From positions 186,001-250,000 of the forward strand of contig JACGZH010000004.1 of the NCBI GenBank assembly GCA_014706385.1: DNA of 64,000 nucleotides, in the 5' to 3' direction. A model generated the notes under the pieces. It saw only the letters and a list, made by a program, of their open reading frames with translations. It was not told the DNA's origin and did no database searches. Numbering within the stretch: position 1 is the first letter of the stretch; the number at the start of each line of letters is the position of its first letter. Of the stretch, positions 33,796 to 54,891 are shown piece by piece. The DNA comes from Phaffia rhodozyma. Lineage: Eukaryota; Basidiomycota; Tremellomycetes; Cystofilobasidiales; Mrakiaceae. The position numbers and the translations under genes are program-made.

Positions 33796-35491
33796 TTAAA
33801 GATCCTTTCCCTCAGGGACGTGACCCTCAGCCAACATCCTCTCAAGGCTCCTGACCTCCTCGGTACTCTCCGCCTTCAAGATCGCCTGCTTGACCTTTTC
33901 TCTATCCTCCTCACTCATCAACCTTCCTTTTTGACCATTCTGCACACCTGCCGGTCCAGATTTCGTTACCGGTGCTGATGCCGACGAGGAGGCAGCCTTG
34001 GAAGAAGTGAGGAGGGAAGTGGCAAGCGAGTTAGGTTGAGAATGAGGAGGAGGGGTGAGGAAGAGCTCTTTGGCAGTCGTTCGTTCTTGATCTTTGATTC
34101 GGGTGTAATCAAGGACATGAAGCTGACCGGCAGCCACCTGAACGAGAAAAAGGAAAATACACAGAGCCATGCGTCAATGATTGTCATCGAAGATATCAGA
34201 AGCGCGTAGGATAAGAAGACAACACGCGTCAAATGGAGGACGAAGGGAGACATGACGGCCGTCTGTCTGCTTCTTTGAGAGAAAGACACAACTGTAAGGA
34301 AGGAGAAAGGGTAGAAGGACCGACCTTCCAGATGCAAAACTCTCTGTAGTACTGCTCATTCTTGACGGGGTTTCCTCCCAAATGGAGATATCTAAGGCTT
34401 TTGCAGTTCTCTAGAGGAACCAAAGCGGATAAGCTTGTTATCGAGTTTCCTGTCAAGTCTGTCCAATTGCGAGTCGGAGGATTGAAAGAAAGAGACCAAA
34501 ACGAAATGAATGATGATGATTAGCGGAGAAATGGATAGGTGATCGGAGGGGCAGAGGAGGATAGATACGTACTGAGGGTTGTCAAATTAGGAACCTATAG
34601 ACCGGGAAAAGACACGAACCATAACAGGATGTTTAATACCCAGGACAGCACAGATACGTAAGACGATGGGAATATATAGGTTTGCTTACAGAAACAGGTA
34701 AAGAGAGTGAGATGGAGGTGATTGAGTTGTTGGCCAGGATGATAGATTGAAGACGTGTTGCTTTTCTCATCAAACGCGAACGAACAAAATCAAGCCGTCA
34801 CAACATATGTTCAGTCTTTCTGGAAGAGAAAAAAACGCGTCCGAAACACAACAGACTGTCATGGAGCAAAGAGCGAGAGAACATACACAGAGGGATGTTG
34901 GCAACTGTGGTGAGGGCGTTGTCGCTCATGTTGAGACAGTCGTATCCACCTTGGAACGCTCCTAGGTTTTCGATCGTTTGGATCGCCATACCTGGATTTT
35001 TGTCGTTTTTGTTGGTTCGGACACGAAACGCCAACCGAGTTGTGTCGAAAATGATACAAAGCTTCAGGTTAGCTACAATGTTTAAAGGTAATAGCCTGAT
35101 GTTTGGAAGACAAAGACCACCCGAGAAAGAAGAACAGAGCGAGAGAAAAAACGAGAGAAGCAAATTGAGGAAATGAAACGTACCTCTGAACTCAAGCTCT
35201 CGCTCCTTCAAAGGATTGATATGAGAGGGAGATCTTGATACGAGCTATTTTCACAGATCAGTACCCAAGGAAGATCGTTTGAAAAGATGAAGGCGTGAAG
35301 AACAAGGAAAAGAGAGTCATAGGAAATCAGTTTCGACGCAAGATCTCTGAGAATGGATTGATGATTGTATGATCCCGGAGTGCTCATCCCATCCTCTCCT
35401 GATAACTTCTATCTTCAGGGGATTGATAGACAAGTAGCAGAGCAACAAGCAGAAGAACCCTATGACATACTTCAGGAGTGAGTTTAACCAT
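33796..35491 (-). CDS. LEA1: U2 snRNP protein A' (LRR protein)
   Basis: Spliceosome component that, with U2 B'', binds the U2 snRNA stem-loop IV. ATG at 35491 gives MVKLTPE in a 21-nt first exon; later exons give a region around LKERELEFRG, then MAIQTIENLGAFQGGYDCLNMSDN, LANNSITSI, LTGNSITSLSALVPLENC, the LRR cap RYLHLGGNPVKNEQYYREFCIW and LHVLDYTRIKDQERTTAKEL. These are the diagnostic leucine-rich repeats and cap of U2A'. The C-terminal tail is Ser/Ala-rich and ends in a charged helix (EEDREKVKQAILKAES). About eight exons with GT-AG borders. Length is near 250 residues, normal for the family. Start chosen because it gives the family's MVKLT start. It diverges from the UTP16-like gene. Confidence 0.9.
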
Positions 35492-35773
35492 GGCGACCAA
35501 GAAGAGAAAGTACAGTTGATGCGGTCGATGCAGCTGATGCAGTTGATGGGATGAAGGCAAAAAGAAAGTAGGAGGCCGGGAATAGGAAATGACAAATCTT
35601 TTTCTAATACACAGACTACAAAAGTTTTGTATTGAATTCCTTACAAAGTTTCCCTAAAGATAATTTTGATTCACAAGCTCTCCTTCACCTCCACCCTCGC
35701 TCGACCTCTTCCGCCCACTCTCCTCTTTTTGGAACATTCTCTAGGGATTGTATCTCTCATCACAGACAGAAAG
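35492..35773. promoter_or_regulatory. Shared upstream region of U2A' and UTP16-like genes
   Basis: 282 bases between two divergent ATGs of RNA-processing genes. Two short GATGCAG-type repeats near 35519-35546 lie in the U2A' leader. No firm TATA element. Confidence 0.4.
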
Positions 35774-36776
35774 ATGGCACGTACTCCTACAGCACCCGCT
35801 AAGCCCGCAGGCAAAAAAATTACGTTTGATAATGACAGTAGCGGAGACGAGTCCGCATCACCCAACCCAATGGACTTGACCGAAGGAGCTCTAGAGGTTT
35901 CCGACGACGACGACGAGAGTCAAGATAGTAGCGAAAACGAGGATGATGATGACGACGAGGATGATGATGATGCTCCTGAGGAGGAAACTATGGCAAGTGG
36001 AAAGAAGACAGCTGAAGAACAGACTCGAATCGAAGAAGAAATCAAAGAACAGTACGTGTTTCAGTCCTCTCTTTGTGTGGTCGCTCTATAACTCTCCGGT
36101 CGAGTGCTTATTCCGGTTCTTCTTCATCCGTGGCAGAGCTAAGCAGAACCGCCGTCTGGCTGCGTCCAAGCGACAGAAGGCATCTGTACCGAAAGCATCG
36201 TCGAAAACGGTGACACTTCCGGAAGAACCGGTAGCTGGTCCTTCTTACCTCCCCGAATCGATTTTTGCCGATGCTGCCAAGGAGAAGGCGGAAAGAGAGC
36301 AGAAGGAGGCTGAAGAGTTAGCACAGCAGGAGAAAGAGAAAGAGAGAGCCGATGGAAGAAAGAGGAGAAGAAAGGATGACGGGGAGCCCAAAGCCAGGAA
36401 GCGGGTCGGGTTCGTTCCTTCTTTCGCTCACTGGATTGTTCTAAACGTCCTTCATCGAGCGCCTCAGCGACTCCCTTTCGTATGAACTGACCGTACGGCT
36501 TCTCTCTCTCTTGTCTGTAGTGACACGTCGGTTCGATTGCTGAATGAAGCCGGCTCGAACAAGACGTTGTCTCTTACTCCTGCACCTGCGCCCCGTCGGA
36601 TAAAGGCTTTCAAGAAGCAAGCTTACCAGTTGGGCGAGGTGGTGTCCGATCCGCTGAGGAGTAAGATGGCCGTCGGTCGATCCAACGTTGGCGAGGCCAG
36701 TGGGAGCAAGCAGCGAGGTGGAAGGGAACAGCTTGGGAGGAATTGGGTGCGGAAGGAAGGTACGTTTTCGAATTGA
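35774..36776 (+). CDS. U3 snoRNA-associated UTP16/BUD21-like protein
   Basis: Predicted nucleolar small-subunit processome factor. Start MARTPTAPAKPAGKK. Residues about 40-75 are a strongly acidic Asp/Glu/Ser tract, then DAPEEETMASGKKTAEEQTR, the acidic-to-helical junction typical of the U3_snoRNA_assoc family. A long charged helix carries LPESIFADAAKEKAEREQKE and a Lys/Arg cluster (RKRRRKDDGEPKARKR). Exons are 35774-36051, 36137-about 36408 and about 36521 on. The end is uncertain: read straight through, the frame stops at 36776 after RNWVRKEGTFSN, but a GTACGT donor at 36760 with an acceptor near 36800 would give a different C-terminus. Assignment is from layout and short motifs, so other acidic nucleolar proteins are possible. 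Confidence 0.6.
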
Positions 36777-37247
36777 AAGAGAAACAATTCCTTTCTCAGC
36801 TTTGTCCTGGCTATTGAAACAAGCTGTTGGCCAGAACGTTGACGATTTCGCTTTGAACACGACCTATGATCAGCTCATCTTACTCAAAAACGATCTAGCG
36901 CAGGACCTGCAGTTGGTTTCTTCACAGGAAGATTGGCAAAATAAGAGTCCAGTTGTGGATAATTCATATAGAAAAAACGCTTGCTCCTGTTATGCCCATC
37001 AGACCATGAATAGCATGACCATTTTGGTATCTCTTGTCCCTTCTCCTCTCTCTCTCTCTCTCGCGATTGAACTCCTTGATACGTCGTTGATAGAACATGA
37101 TGAAAGAAAGCGCCATGTATCAAGTCGGCGAACACAGACTGAGAAGAAAGGATGCGTCCCGGTAATTCCCGGCCCGAGCAACCTTCTCATCCTCATCCCA
37201 TCTGTTTCTGGAGTTGCTCATCTCTCCTCATCCACTCATCAAAGAAC
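36777..37247. other. Intergenic between UTP16-like and RraA-like genes
   Basis: Contains the 3' flank of the UTP16-like gene and the upstream region of the aldolase gene. A frame runs through most of it, but its translation is not protein-like and it has no clean splice borders. Confidence 0.45.
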
Positions 37248-38252
37248 ATGGATCCATCCTCTGCTGCAGACAGCATCCGGCCAGGAGGTGGCTCGTTATC
37301 CCTACAGGATTTCTCGACATGCGAGATCTCGGACGCATTACTCAGTTTGGGTGTTGCCTCTGGAGGGTTCTTACCTGGTTCGTGGCTACCAGTACAGTGT
37401 CTCGCACAGTATCTTTGAGAAGTGTCGTTCATGTCAGAGGGAACCACACTGAGACAAGAGCAAGGTCGGAAGGAAGAGACACTCATCGAGTTGTCTCTAC
37501 GCGATGGTGACGAGTAAACAGGCCAGTCTGCTCATCTGCCATCTCATCACTCATCATTCGGTATTGGATTTGTTCTCTCCAGATCTCAAAGCTTACTCGC
37601 CAGCGTCATCGGACGTCTCTTCTCATACACGACTGTTTGGACCGGCCTATACTGTTCGGACCGTTCCATTTGACTCTGATACCAAGCCCTCCTTCGCCGG
37701 TCACTTTGTTGATTTAGCCCCAAGTGGCAGCGTTCTCGTTCTGAAGTCGCCAAAGGACTCTGTCAACGCTTCATGGGGTGGGCTGATGACCGTGGGAGCT
37801 AAAGCAAAAGGCGTCGAGGGAGTCATCATCTTGGGCAGAGTAAGAGATCTAGAGGAACACAAGAGGGAATCTTTCCCGGTTTGTCTACATCTTTACTCCT
37901 GGTCCATGCTGAAGTGTTCCCGCCACGACTCATCTTGATTGCTCTCATACTATCAACAAAGGTCTACGCCTACTCGGCCTCGACCTTACCTCAGAAACCG
38001 TTCACCCGGCCTTGTGCGATTCAAGAACCGCTCGTTCTATCTGCGCCTCATCTGCCTGAGCCATCGACGATAACCATCAACCCTGGTGACTGGATCATAG
38101 CGGATGAAAACGGAGTAGTAGTAGTCCCAAAGTCAATGGACCGGGATGTATCATTAGAAGCAGAGAAGAGAAGGCTGATAGATGATGCCTGCGAGCGGGA
38201 CATAAGGGCTGGGAAAGGTGTAGAGGCTACTTTCAAGAGATGGAGGGGATAG
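37248..38252 (+). CDS. RraA-family aldolase (4-hydroxy-4-methyl-2-oxoglutarate aldolase-like)
   Basis: Three exons: 37248-37377, 37583-37878 and 37962-38252, all GT-AG. Start MDPSSAADS, then LQDFSTCEISDALLSLGV (family: substrate-site start), GPAYTVRTV, LVLKSPKDSVNASWGGLMTV, then AKAKGVEGVIILGRVRDLEE, which matches the GxxxxxxAxxxGxxGxxxxGxxRD core with the metal-binding Asp after Arg. The last exon has the cupin-like beta segment (NPGDWIIADENGVVVVP) and a charged helix. Length is about 238 residues. Bacterial relatives cleave HMG/CHA or oxaloacetate, whereas the RNase E inhibitor RraA lacks enzymatic activity. The fungal substrate is unknown; oxaloacetate decarboxylation is a reasonable guess from the family. 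The predicted location is cytosolic. Confidence 0.85.
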
Positions 38253-38849
38253 CTGTATGCGACGATATCACTCTCCTACATGCTACCCAGCGCATACATT
38301 GACTGGCTATGCTACATGCTTCTCACATACACACATACATACATACATACATACATACATACGTACGTTCCCTACGATGAACGACGATCAAGATGAACGA
38401 CGAAAGCAACACGTTCACACAAACAGCAGAGAATCCCGACGATACCAAGTCCGATGAGCTGACCCTAGAGAAGTCGCTTGAAGTGTGTTGGTGAGAGCGA
38501 CGCTCGATTTTTTGGCTTTTTTCTTTCCCTTACGTTCACAATTCTCTACGTCTAGTAAGTGTCTGGCATGTGTTGCGTTCTGCTTGGCTATCTGGAAGAG
38601 AGAGAACCATCAGGGTCACATCAGGCAGTAGAGCAGACCGTATAGATCAGAACATGGAGGTCGGACGAGAGTGGCAAACAAGAGACCGCTCAATCTTTCC
38701 ATCTTTCTTGTTGACTTGCCTGACATTTGGTTTTTCTGCCTTCTCCTTCTAGTTCTCGTTCTCAACCGTTCAAGCGTTTGACAAGCTCACAACCACTCGC
38801 ATACTATCGCATCTCTCTCTCATAAGCCATCTTGAAAAGAAAGAAGAAA
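38253..38849. other. Intergenic with CATA microsatellite and GYF-gene leader
   Basis: Holds a tetranucleotide repeat and the CT-rich leader of the GYF gene. No gene seen. Confidence 0.55.
38323..38364. repeat. CATA tetranucleotide repeat
   Basis: About nine tandem CATA units ending in CGTACGT, in the 3' flank of the aldolase gene. Confidence 0.85.
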
Positions 38850-41800
38850 ATGTCCACGACACCTTCAACTGAAATCCATTTTGGACCCTCCTGGATGCTC
38901 AATTCCAACCGAAAGTCGACTCTCAAGTCCCAGCCTCCAACCCCTGCAATGGATGATCATCCTCAGCTCCCTTCGGTCCCGTCCTACTCGTCCATCATCC
39001 GAGAGCCTGTGTCTACTTCCGCCTCACACACCTCCCAGTCTCAGCAACAGCAGCAACAACAGGCTGCGTCCGCTTCCGAGGTCTCTCTCCATCACGTCGA
39101 GGATCCTGCTCGACCCTTCCGATACACCAGAGATTTCATTCTTGGTCTTTGGGATGGACCCAAAGTCCAGGAAGCCAACCTACCAATTGAATTCGAACGG
39201 TACGACGTCGTCTTCCAGGAGGAAGCTGTCCGTCCGATCGCTTTCGCCGAAACGACCGACAAGGAGCGAAAGCTATTTTCCCTTCCCTTCAACCCGGACA
39301 GGCGACCCCAGGCAACTCCCCAAAGTTCGTCGAACGACATCCAAAAATCTGAACTCTCCAACAGGCGAAGCCGGCCTGGAGAGTCCAGGCTGACGTCTAA
39401 TGCAGCATCGGCTTTTGCGCCCGGCTCAGGTTCACTAAACTCACCTGGACGAGAAAGATTCAGCGGGATTCAGGGAGGTGTTCTTGGAGGGCTCGGCGCA
39501 TCTGGTGCCATTGGAGGAGTCGGCCTCGGCGCGACTGATGGTCGTCTCGGTGCCATCGGAAGAGGAGAGCGAGTCCGAAGGAACGTCTCGGGAGGATCTA
39601 CCGAGCCTGGTTCGTGAAAAAAAAAATCCCCTCTGTGTATCGGTTCATCCGCAAGAATGAAGAAGAGAGTGCATGTAGTTGACCTTTGTTTAATCTTCTT
39701 GTCTCGCAAAGCCGTCCTTCCTCCCTCTTCTCAGAACTCCTGGCGGCCTACTCGACAGATGTCGTCCAACCTACTTCCTCAGGCCGATGAGCTTCCTACT
39801 GACTCTACCGCGGGCCAGTCGACCCCGGGCAGAAAGTGGCGAACGACAACTGCTCCATCCGGAACGCCCACCGTGTCTGGAGCTGCTGAAGACGAGGATG
39901 CTAACTTAGCTCCTGGTTCAGGCGAACGAGGTGGTGGGTTTGGAGCAGCTGCCAGGCCTGGAGGTTGGAGGGAGAGAGAAAGAATCAAGAAAGCCGAGGG
40001 TGAGCTTTCTAGCGGGGCCGGATGGAACACTGTTGGAAAGGAGGGTGATTCCAAGGTAATTTCGTCGTTCCGGTGTATCCTCCTTAGGTTGTTTAGACAG
40101 CATCTTATATGTTCTCGATCTACTGTCTTTTCGTGTAATTCAGAGAGATCCTAATTCTACCCCTCTCGAAGGATCCCCTACCGCAACCAACTTTGAATCA
40201 AACACCACCAACAACAGCAACGCCTACGCTGCCCTTCAACAAGATGGCGATGCCAGTTTCATTGATCCTGAACAGGTCGCCGACGCTCAAGAGTCACAGC
40301 CTTCCATTGCTGACCTGGAGAAAGAGGCCATGGCCAAGGTCATGTGGACATACAAAGATCCTACCGGAGCTGTCCAAGGTGAGTTTGCGTTTAATTGTAT
40401 CTAATTCTTTTGCAAGCCAACAGTTGTTCATCTCTACGACCTGCATATCCCCATAGGACCTTTCTCTGCTCAACATATGCAAGAATGGCACGCTCAAGGA
40501 TACTTCCCGCCTTCTCTTCTCGTCAAAAGGGAGACGGACAATGTCTACGAGACTGTCGCCACCTTGACTCTTCTCGCCCCCGACGAGGCATCTATCTTCT
40601 TCCAGAGAGCTCCAGTCCCCCCCGCTCCTCCTGGCTTACTCCCCACCCCCGGGTTTAGTCCTACTCCTCTCGTTTCCCCGATCCATCACCACGCATACAA
40701 CGTTCAGGATCCCATTGCTGCCGCCAACTTGTCTGCCGGCGTTCAGCCTGCTCATCTTGAGATGAGGTCAATCGACTCGGATCCGTTGGAGCAGTTCCTT
40801 GCTCAGCGTTCCGCTATGAGCGGCAACGTTGATCAGGAAGGCCGATGGGGTGCTAAGGATGTTCCTTCCCGACACCAGTTGGCCCCTCATCTTGCTCAAC
40901 AGTTCGCTCCTGGCCCCGGAGGATCTGGCTTCCAGCAGGTTCTCTCCCCTGGAGGAGGGTTCGAACAAGGAGGACCCCTTGGATACGGTCACCGATCGAC
41001 CGCTCCTCGACACCTCGCTTTCAACGATCTCGGGGTTTTCCAACAATCCCCTTACGCTTCTCCAATCGCTCAACACGCTCAACCTTCCCCCTGGAACCAG
41101 CATGCTCAACCCAGATACTTTGGACCTGGAGACCAGGGACCGGCCGGCGGCGTAGGCGCAGGTGCTGGTTTCGGTTACCAGCCGATCAACCAGTTGGCTC
41201 CTGGAGCCGGATGGGGAAGTCCGAATGAGTGGCGAGGATCCCCAATTCAGTCCCCCGCGTTGCCCATGGCTCACCTACAAGCTCAACAGCAGCAGCAGCA
41301 GCAGCAGATTCATCAGCAACACCAACAGGCTTACGCTCAAGATCAGTTGAACGCTGCTCTTCAGGCTCAAGCTCAGGCTCAGGCCCATGCCCAAGCTCAG
41401 CAGCAGCAGGCTCCTCGAGCTTGGGGTTCACCCGCTCCCCAGGCTGCTCAACCTGTTGCGCTACAACAGCAGGTCTCAAACCAGGCCTCTGCCCAGGCTT
41501 CTCCTGTCTCTCAATGGGCTAAACCTCTTTCCCAATTATCTATTTCGTCCCCCGCGCCTGCTGCATCTGAGGTCGAGCCTACCCCTATAGAGGCAGTCGA
41601 GTCTGTGAATACTCCTACTCCCGCTGTCGCTGCCGTCGAGAACGAGGCCGAGGTTGTCTCAAAGACTCCTGTACCTGCTAAGAAGACAGTGCCTACTCCG
41701 GCTGAACAGACGGAGACCAAAGAAGAAGCTACTCCTGTCGCTCCCTCTACGCCTGCCAACAAAAAGGCTTCCAAAGCTGCTGCCAAAGCTGAAAAGGCCG

Positions 41801-43174
41801 CTGCCGCTGCCGCCGCTGCTGCTGCTGCTGCTTCGGAGAACACTCCTGCTCCTGTTGAGAAGGTAACACCTACTCCCTCGGCGCCTGCTACTCCTGCATC
41901 TGTTACCGCTGCTTCTGTCACTGCTGAACGGTCTTCTGGTACGGCTTCGCCCGTTCCCAAGGTTGCTCCCTGGGCTCGAATCGATGATGACTCTGCCTCG
42001 GCCCTCAAGCCTGCTTCCCCCGGTCCATCTCTTCGAGAGATTCAAGAATCCGAGGCTCGACGAGCGGCTGCTGCCAAGGCCGCTCGACCGGCTTCGACTG
42101 TTGCCACAACTCTGTCCGCCCCTTCCTCGACCGCTACCTCTGTAGGTATTCCCTCGTCCGGAACGCCTCCTCCTGTCGCAAGTGGTGGGCCGGTTTGGCA
42201 GACGGCTGGTGCACAGACGGGCGCGACACCCGCACCGGCTAGAACTTTGAAGCAGATTCAAGAAGAGGAGCAGAAGCAAAAGCAGAAGGCTGCTGCTGCT
42301 AGGCAGGCCATGGCTATGGCTATGGGAGGTAGTGCTGCTGCCAAGGCCGCTTACGCAGGGGCTCTCGCCCATGCCGGATCGGCTGCCAACTCGGTTTGTC
42401 CTTTTCTGTTCCTTCCAAAAGGATTTTTTTTTGTTATGTAGAATACTGAATGTCCGATGTGTTTCATTCCTCAACAGAACGCTAGTGGAGCCTGGTCGAC
42501 CGTCGGTACCAACGGAAAAGCTGTGCCCGGAGCGTCCAAGCCTGTATCTCTCCCTTCTTCCGTTCCCCCTCGACCTCCTACCCAGTCTACCACCAAGTCT
42601 GTCATCCAATCAAGTTCTGGTCCCATCTCGGGTGTTTCCTCCGCTTCCGCTGGTGGCTCTGCTGCTTCGGTTGCTGCCAAAGCCGGTCGATCCACCCCCG
42701 CCTCGTTGGAGGACATCGCTCCTTCTACCGAGTTCTTGACTTGGGCCAAGACCGCTTTGAAGAGCGTGACCGGTGTAAACATTGACGAGTTCCTCCAGAT
42801 GTTGCTCGCTTTCCCCCTTAACCCCGATTCAGCCGTTCTCGAGATCATCTCTGACTCTGTATACGCCCATTCATCCACCTTGGACGGACGACGGTTCGCC
42901 ACCGAGTTCGTCAACAAGCGAAAAGCTGATGCAAAGGCTCAGAAGGCCGGCACAATCCCTCCCGCTGGGCGAGGAAGCTCTTTGGCTGATAGTCAGTTAT
43001 TCTTTTCTTGTCTTCTGTTTTTTTTTCTCTTTTCTCTCTCGGTACGTCAATACGAAACTGATGATATGTTTGACGTCTCCTCTTGAATAAAACAGTTGTG
43101 AAAGCTCAGCCCAAGTCTGTTGATACCGGATTCGGAGCTTTCAAGGTTGTCAAGAAGAAGGGAAAGAAGAACTA
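38850..43174 (+). CDS. GYF-domain protein (SMY2/SYH1-like)
   Basis: Large adaptor protein, about 1,300 residues, start MSTTPSTEIHFGPSWML. Ordered elements: a conserved block PFRYTRDFILGLWDG near residue 90; a GYF domain split by an intron near 40380-40455 (VMWTYKDPTGAVQ then GPFSAQHMQEWHAQGYF), which binds proline-rich PPG-phi ligands; a long Q/A/P-rich region with poly-Gln, poly-Ala and repeats of APAPVE type; a charged helix (LREIQESEARRAAAAKAAR and LKQIQEEEQKQKQK); and a C-terminal folded segment (SVTGVNIDEFLQMLLAFPL) ending in a KKKGKKN tail. About eight exons. Relatives Smy2/Syh1 and human GIGYF act in mRNA decay, translation repression and ER-Golgi trafficking. That is the likely sphere, with binding partners unknown. 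Confidence 0.9.
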
Positions 43175-43469
43175 AGTTCTCTTCCCTTTCATTCGACATT
43201 GTGGGATAGGAAAAGAGAAAAGAATCGACTGAGGACAAACAGAAAAGAAAGTGGATGGTACAGAAGATTGAATGAACTGTTGGTCTCGATCTTTCATCAG
43301 TACATAAGAGCTATTCTGGCAGACAGGTTCATACAAACAAGTAGAGATAAAGCAAGTAGGTTGACGTCAAAGATACACATGTAGATATATACTGTCCCAA
43401 GTAAGTGTTCAAAAAAACACAAAAAAAGCAGAGCACATGGCGGAATGAAGAGATAATAATGAACATCTC
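43175..43469. other. Convergent 3' flanks of GYF and sugar-transporter genes
   Basis: About 295 bases of AG-rich and AT-rich sequence; no gene seen. Confidence 0.55.
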
Positions 43470-45301
43470 TCAACCTGAGCGGAATCCTTTTATCAAACCG
43501 ACTGCGCCAAGGATCAAGCAAGCTGCAAACAAACCAAATACGTTCCCCGTTCCTTCTGGAAGATCGCTTTGGGGGTTAGTTTTTGAAAGCGCTTTCTGGA
43601 TTGGTAAGAATAGAACGCCAACAAGAAGGTTAGAGAGTGTGTTGAGAAGAAGAGCCGTTGAAGAGAGGGCGGCTCTTGCCTTAATTCAGAAGAACAGTTT
43701 TTTTAACGTAAGTTAGTGGTTTCTCGACTGAAGCATGGGGTCTGAAGAGCATTGTCGAGGACTCACTCGAACAGGAACGAGCTCTCCGACTAGGACGTAT
43801 GGGACTGGCCCAAGTCCCAACGACTGACAACCCACAAATCCAAAGACACCTATGGCTGCGATGTCACCTCTTTGCTCATTCAGACCCCATCCGAGTAGAC
43901 TGGCTGAGAGTGCCATGCCTAAAGCAGATCCGACTAGAAGTGTCTTTCGGCCAAGCGAGTCAATGAGAATAATGGATGGGAATGTGAGCAAGACGTTGAA
44001 GGCGGTGATATATACAGCCAGCAGGTTGGCTGACGAGGGAAAGAGTGGGGCTAGAATTGAGGTTGAGTAGAACATCACTATACAAATATGTAAATCAGTC
44101 AATCTGCAAAGCTCTGTGTCTTCTCAACTCCGTCGAGAGAGTAAAAGCAAAACAAAGACACACCGGCATTGATTCCACTCAATTGCTGAAGTGACATTGC
44201 ACTTATCACGACCACCACACCTCTTCGAATCTCTTTCTCTTTTAACATTTCCCATACCTCCATTCTATCCTCTTCCACTTCCACCTGTTCGACTTCGTCC
44301 TCTGTTCCGTGTTCGACTCGTTCCGAAGCAGACAACAATCCTTCTTCCTCTTCAGACAAAGAAGCATCTGCCGAAGGGGTTGTGTTCTTCTCTCCAAGCT
44401 GCAACGAGGTGGGATCAGGAAGGAATACTGAACTAAAGATCTGAAAGACTGAAACAATAATGGAGACATAAAGGATTGCTTTCCGAGAACCGTGATAGTA
44501 AAGGCCTAGGCTTTGCGCAAATAGCTTTTCCCCATACGAGTATAGTATAGAAACCCCAAGAATGAAAACGAACAAATAAAATGTGATCAACATCCTGAGA
44601 TGCGTCATGAACGATTTATCAAGAAAGAACACGTACGATCCCTAGAACGATACCCAACTGGTGCAATACTCCGACTTTGCCTCCTGCGCCCTGTACGGAC
44701 AACGAAGCCAACGCTGGCGGGACACACGCGATTCCACCCATCGCCCCTATTCCTATGACAGCCCGGCCGACAGCCATGACTTTCCACTGGGTCGTGTATA
44801 TTTGTATCAGTTCTCCCGATAGAGTGACAAGCGACCAGCCGAGGAGAGGCCGAATGATTAGTTTGGAGTTAGTCTTTGGGAGAAAAGGCACGAGAATCAG
44901 CCCGAAGAGACCGCCTAGGGTGTATGCTGAGGTCAGGTACCCAAACTGTATGGTACTGATACAAGCAGACGATGGACGTGGAGAATCTTGAGAGCTTTCA
45001 GGGCCATCACATATCATGGTAGATTGGGAGGCATTCAGAGCCTGTCGATGACAACAGGAAAGAGCCAGTGTCAGCAAGACATATGAGATGAGATAGCATC
45101 TTCACAAACTCATCAGCCTACAGAGATGTGAAAACTGTGTGTTCACCATCCGAAAGATGAATCAGACTGAATGAGTGCTCTTGGTCTTTCTCAGGCACCA
45201 AACATGATGCTGATAACATGAACTGACCCAAATATGAGACTGGTGATGCACACCCAGGCAATCAAACTCTTCACTCTAAGTTTAGACGATGAAGCTGACA
45301 T
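43470..45301 (-). CDS. MFS sugar transporter (Vps73/YBR241C-like)
   Basis: Multi-pass transporter of the sugar-porter type. ATG at 45301 (MSASSSKLRVKSLIAWV), then ALNASQSTM, IQFGYLTSAYTLGGLFGLIL, a VMAVGRAVIGIGAMGGIACVP segment (R-G motif of helix 4), SLQQLSGINAVMFYSTSIL in helix 7, SIILIDSLGRKTLL (D-x-x-GRK motif) and a FVGCQSLGLGPVPYVLVGEL segment of helix 10. The central loop is acidic (EEEEGLLSAS). The final exon gives VGVLFLPIQKAL and FGLFAACLILGAVGLIKG. About nine exons. The combination resembles yeast Vps73/YBR241C, vacuolar or endosomal relatives of glucose carriers, rather than Hxt. Substrate cannot be stated. It shares orientation with the ABC transporter upstream of it. Confidence 0.85.
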
Positions 45302-45640
45302 GAAGAGCTGGATGGGATGGGATGGGATGATGGGTATTGGAGTTAGATGATCAAGTGTACCGTGAATAAGAAGGGCAACGGGGAGATTGCAAGGGAAGCA
45401 GAGCTCTTCGGTTCGGACTTGGCCGGTCCGGATCTTTTTCGCTCTCATTTCTACTGTATTCAGTATTATCGTCCATGGAGTTTCAGCACCAAAGAAAGAT
45501 CACATAGGCAATATGTGCAAATCAGAATAGATATAGAAAACAACAGATCACACAGACAGATATGTCTGCCTACAGCCACATGAAGAAGGGAGGAAGTGAA
45601 GCAACGAAGAAGAAGAGAGGAAAATACACATCAAAGGCAA
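45302..45640. promoter_or_regulatory. Promoter region of the sugar transporter and 3' flank of the ABC gene
   Basis: Short intergenic stretch with four tandem GGGAT-type units (near 45311-45329) just upstream of the transporter ATG. No gene seen. Confidence 0.45.
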
Positions 45641-54632
<8,992 letters not shown>

Positions 54633-54891
54633 AATCGGCGAGAGATCAGCGGATACGTCATTGGTTTCCACTAAGAAGAGAAGAACATAGAGCCAGGTTT
54701 AGCATCTCTGCGCACAGGAAAGATAGGAAAAATAAGACAGAACAAACTAACAGAAATTAAGATACCACCAAGATAGCCAAGGTCAAGCGAAAATGGGGTA
54801 AGCAAGTAAATCTCCAGAGGGGTTTGCTTTTCGACGGATGAGATCAAGTTGTAGAGGTACTGATGCCAAGCGAGGCAACGAAGAAGTCAAT

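Noticed and set aside
36777..37452. Spliced extension of the UTP16-like protein
   Set aside because: A donor and acceptor exist, but the added sequence is long, not family-like and runs into the aldolase start; left as an uncertainty in the CDS entry.
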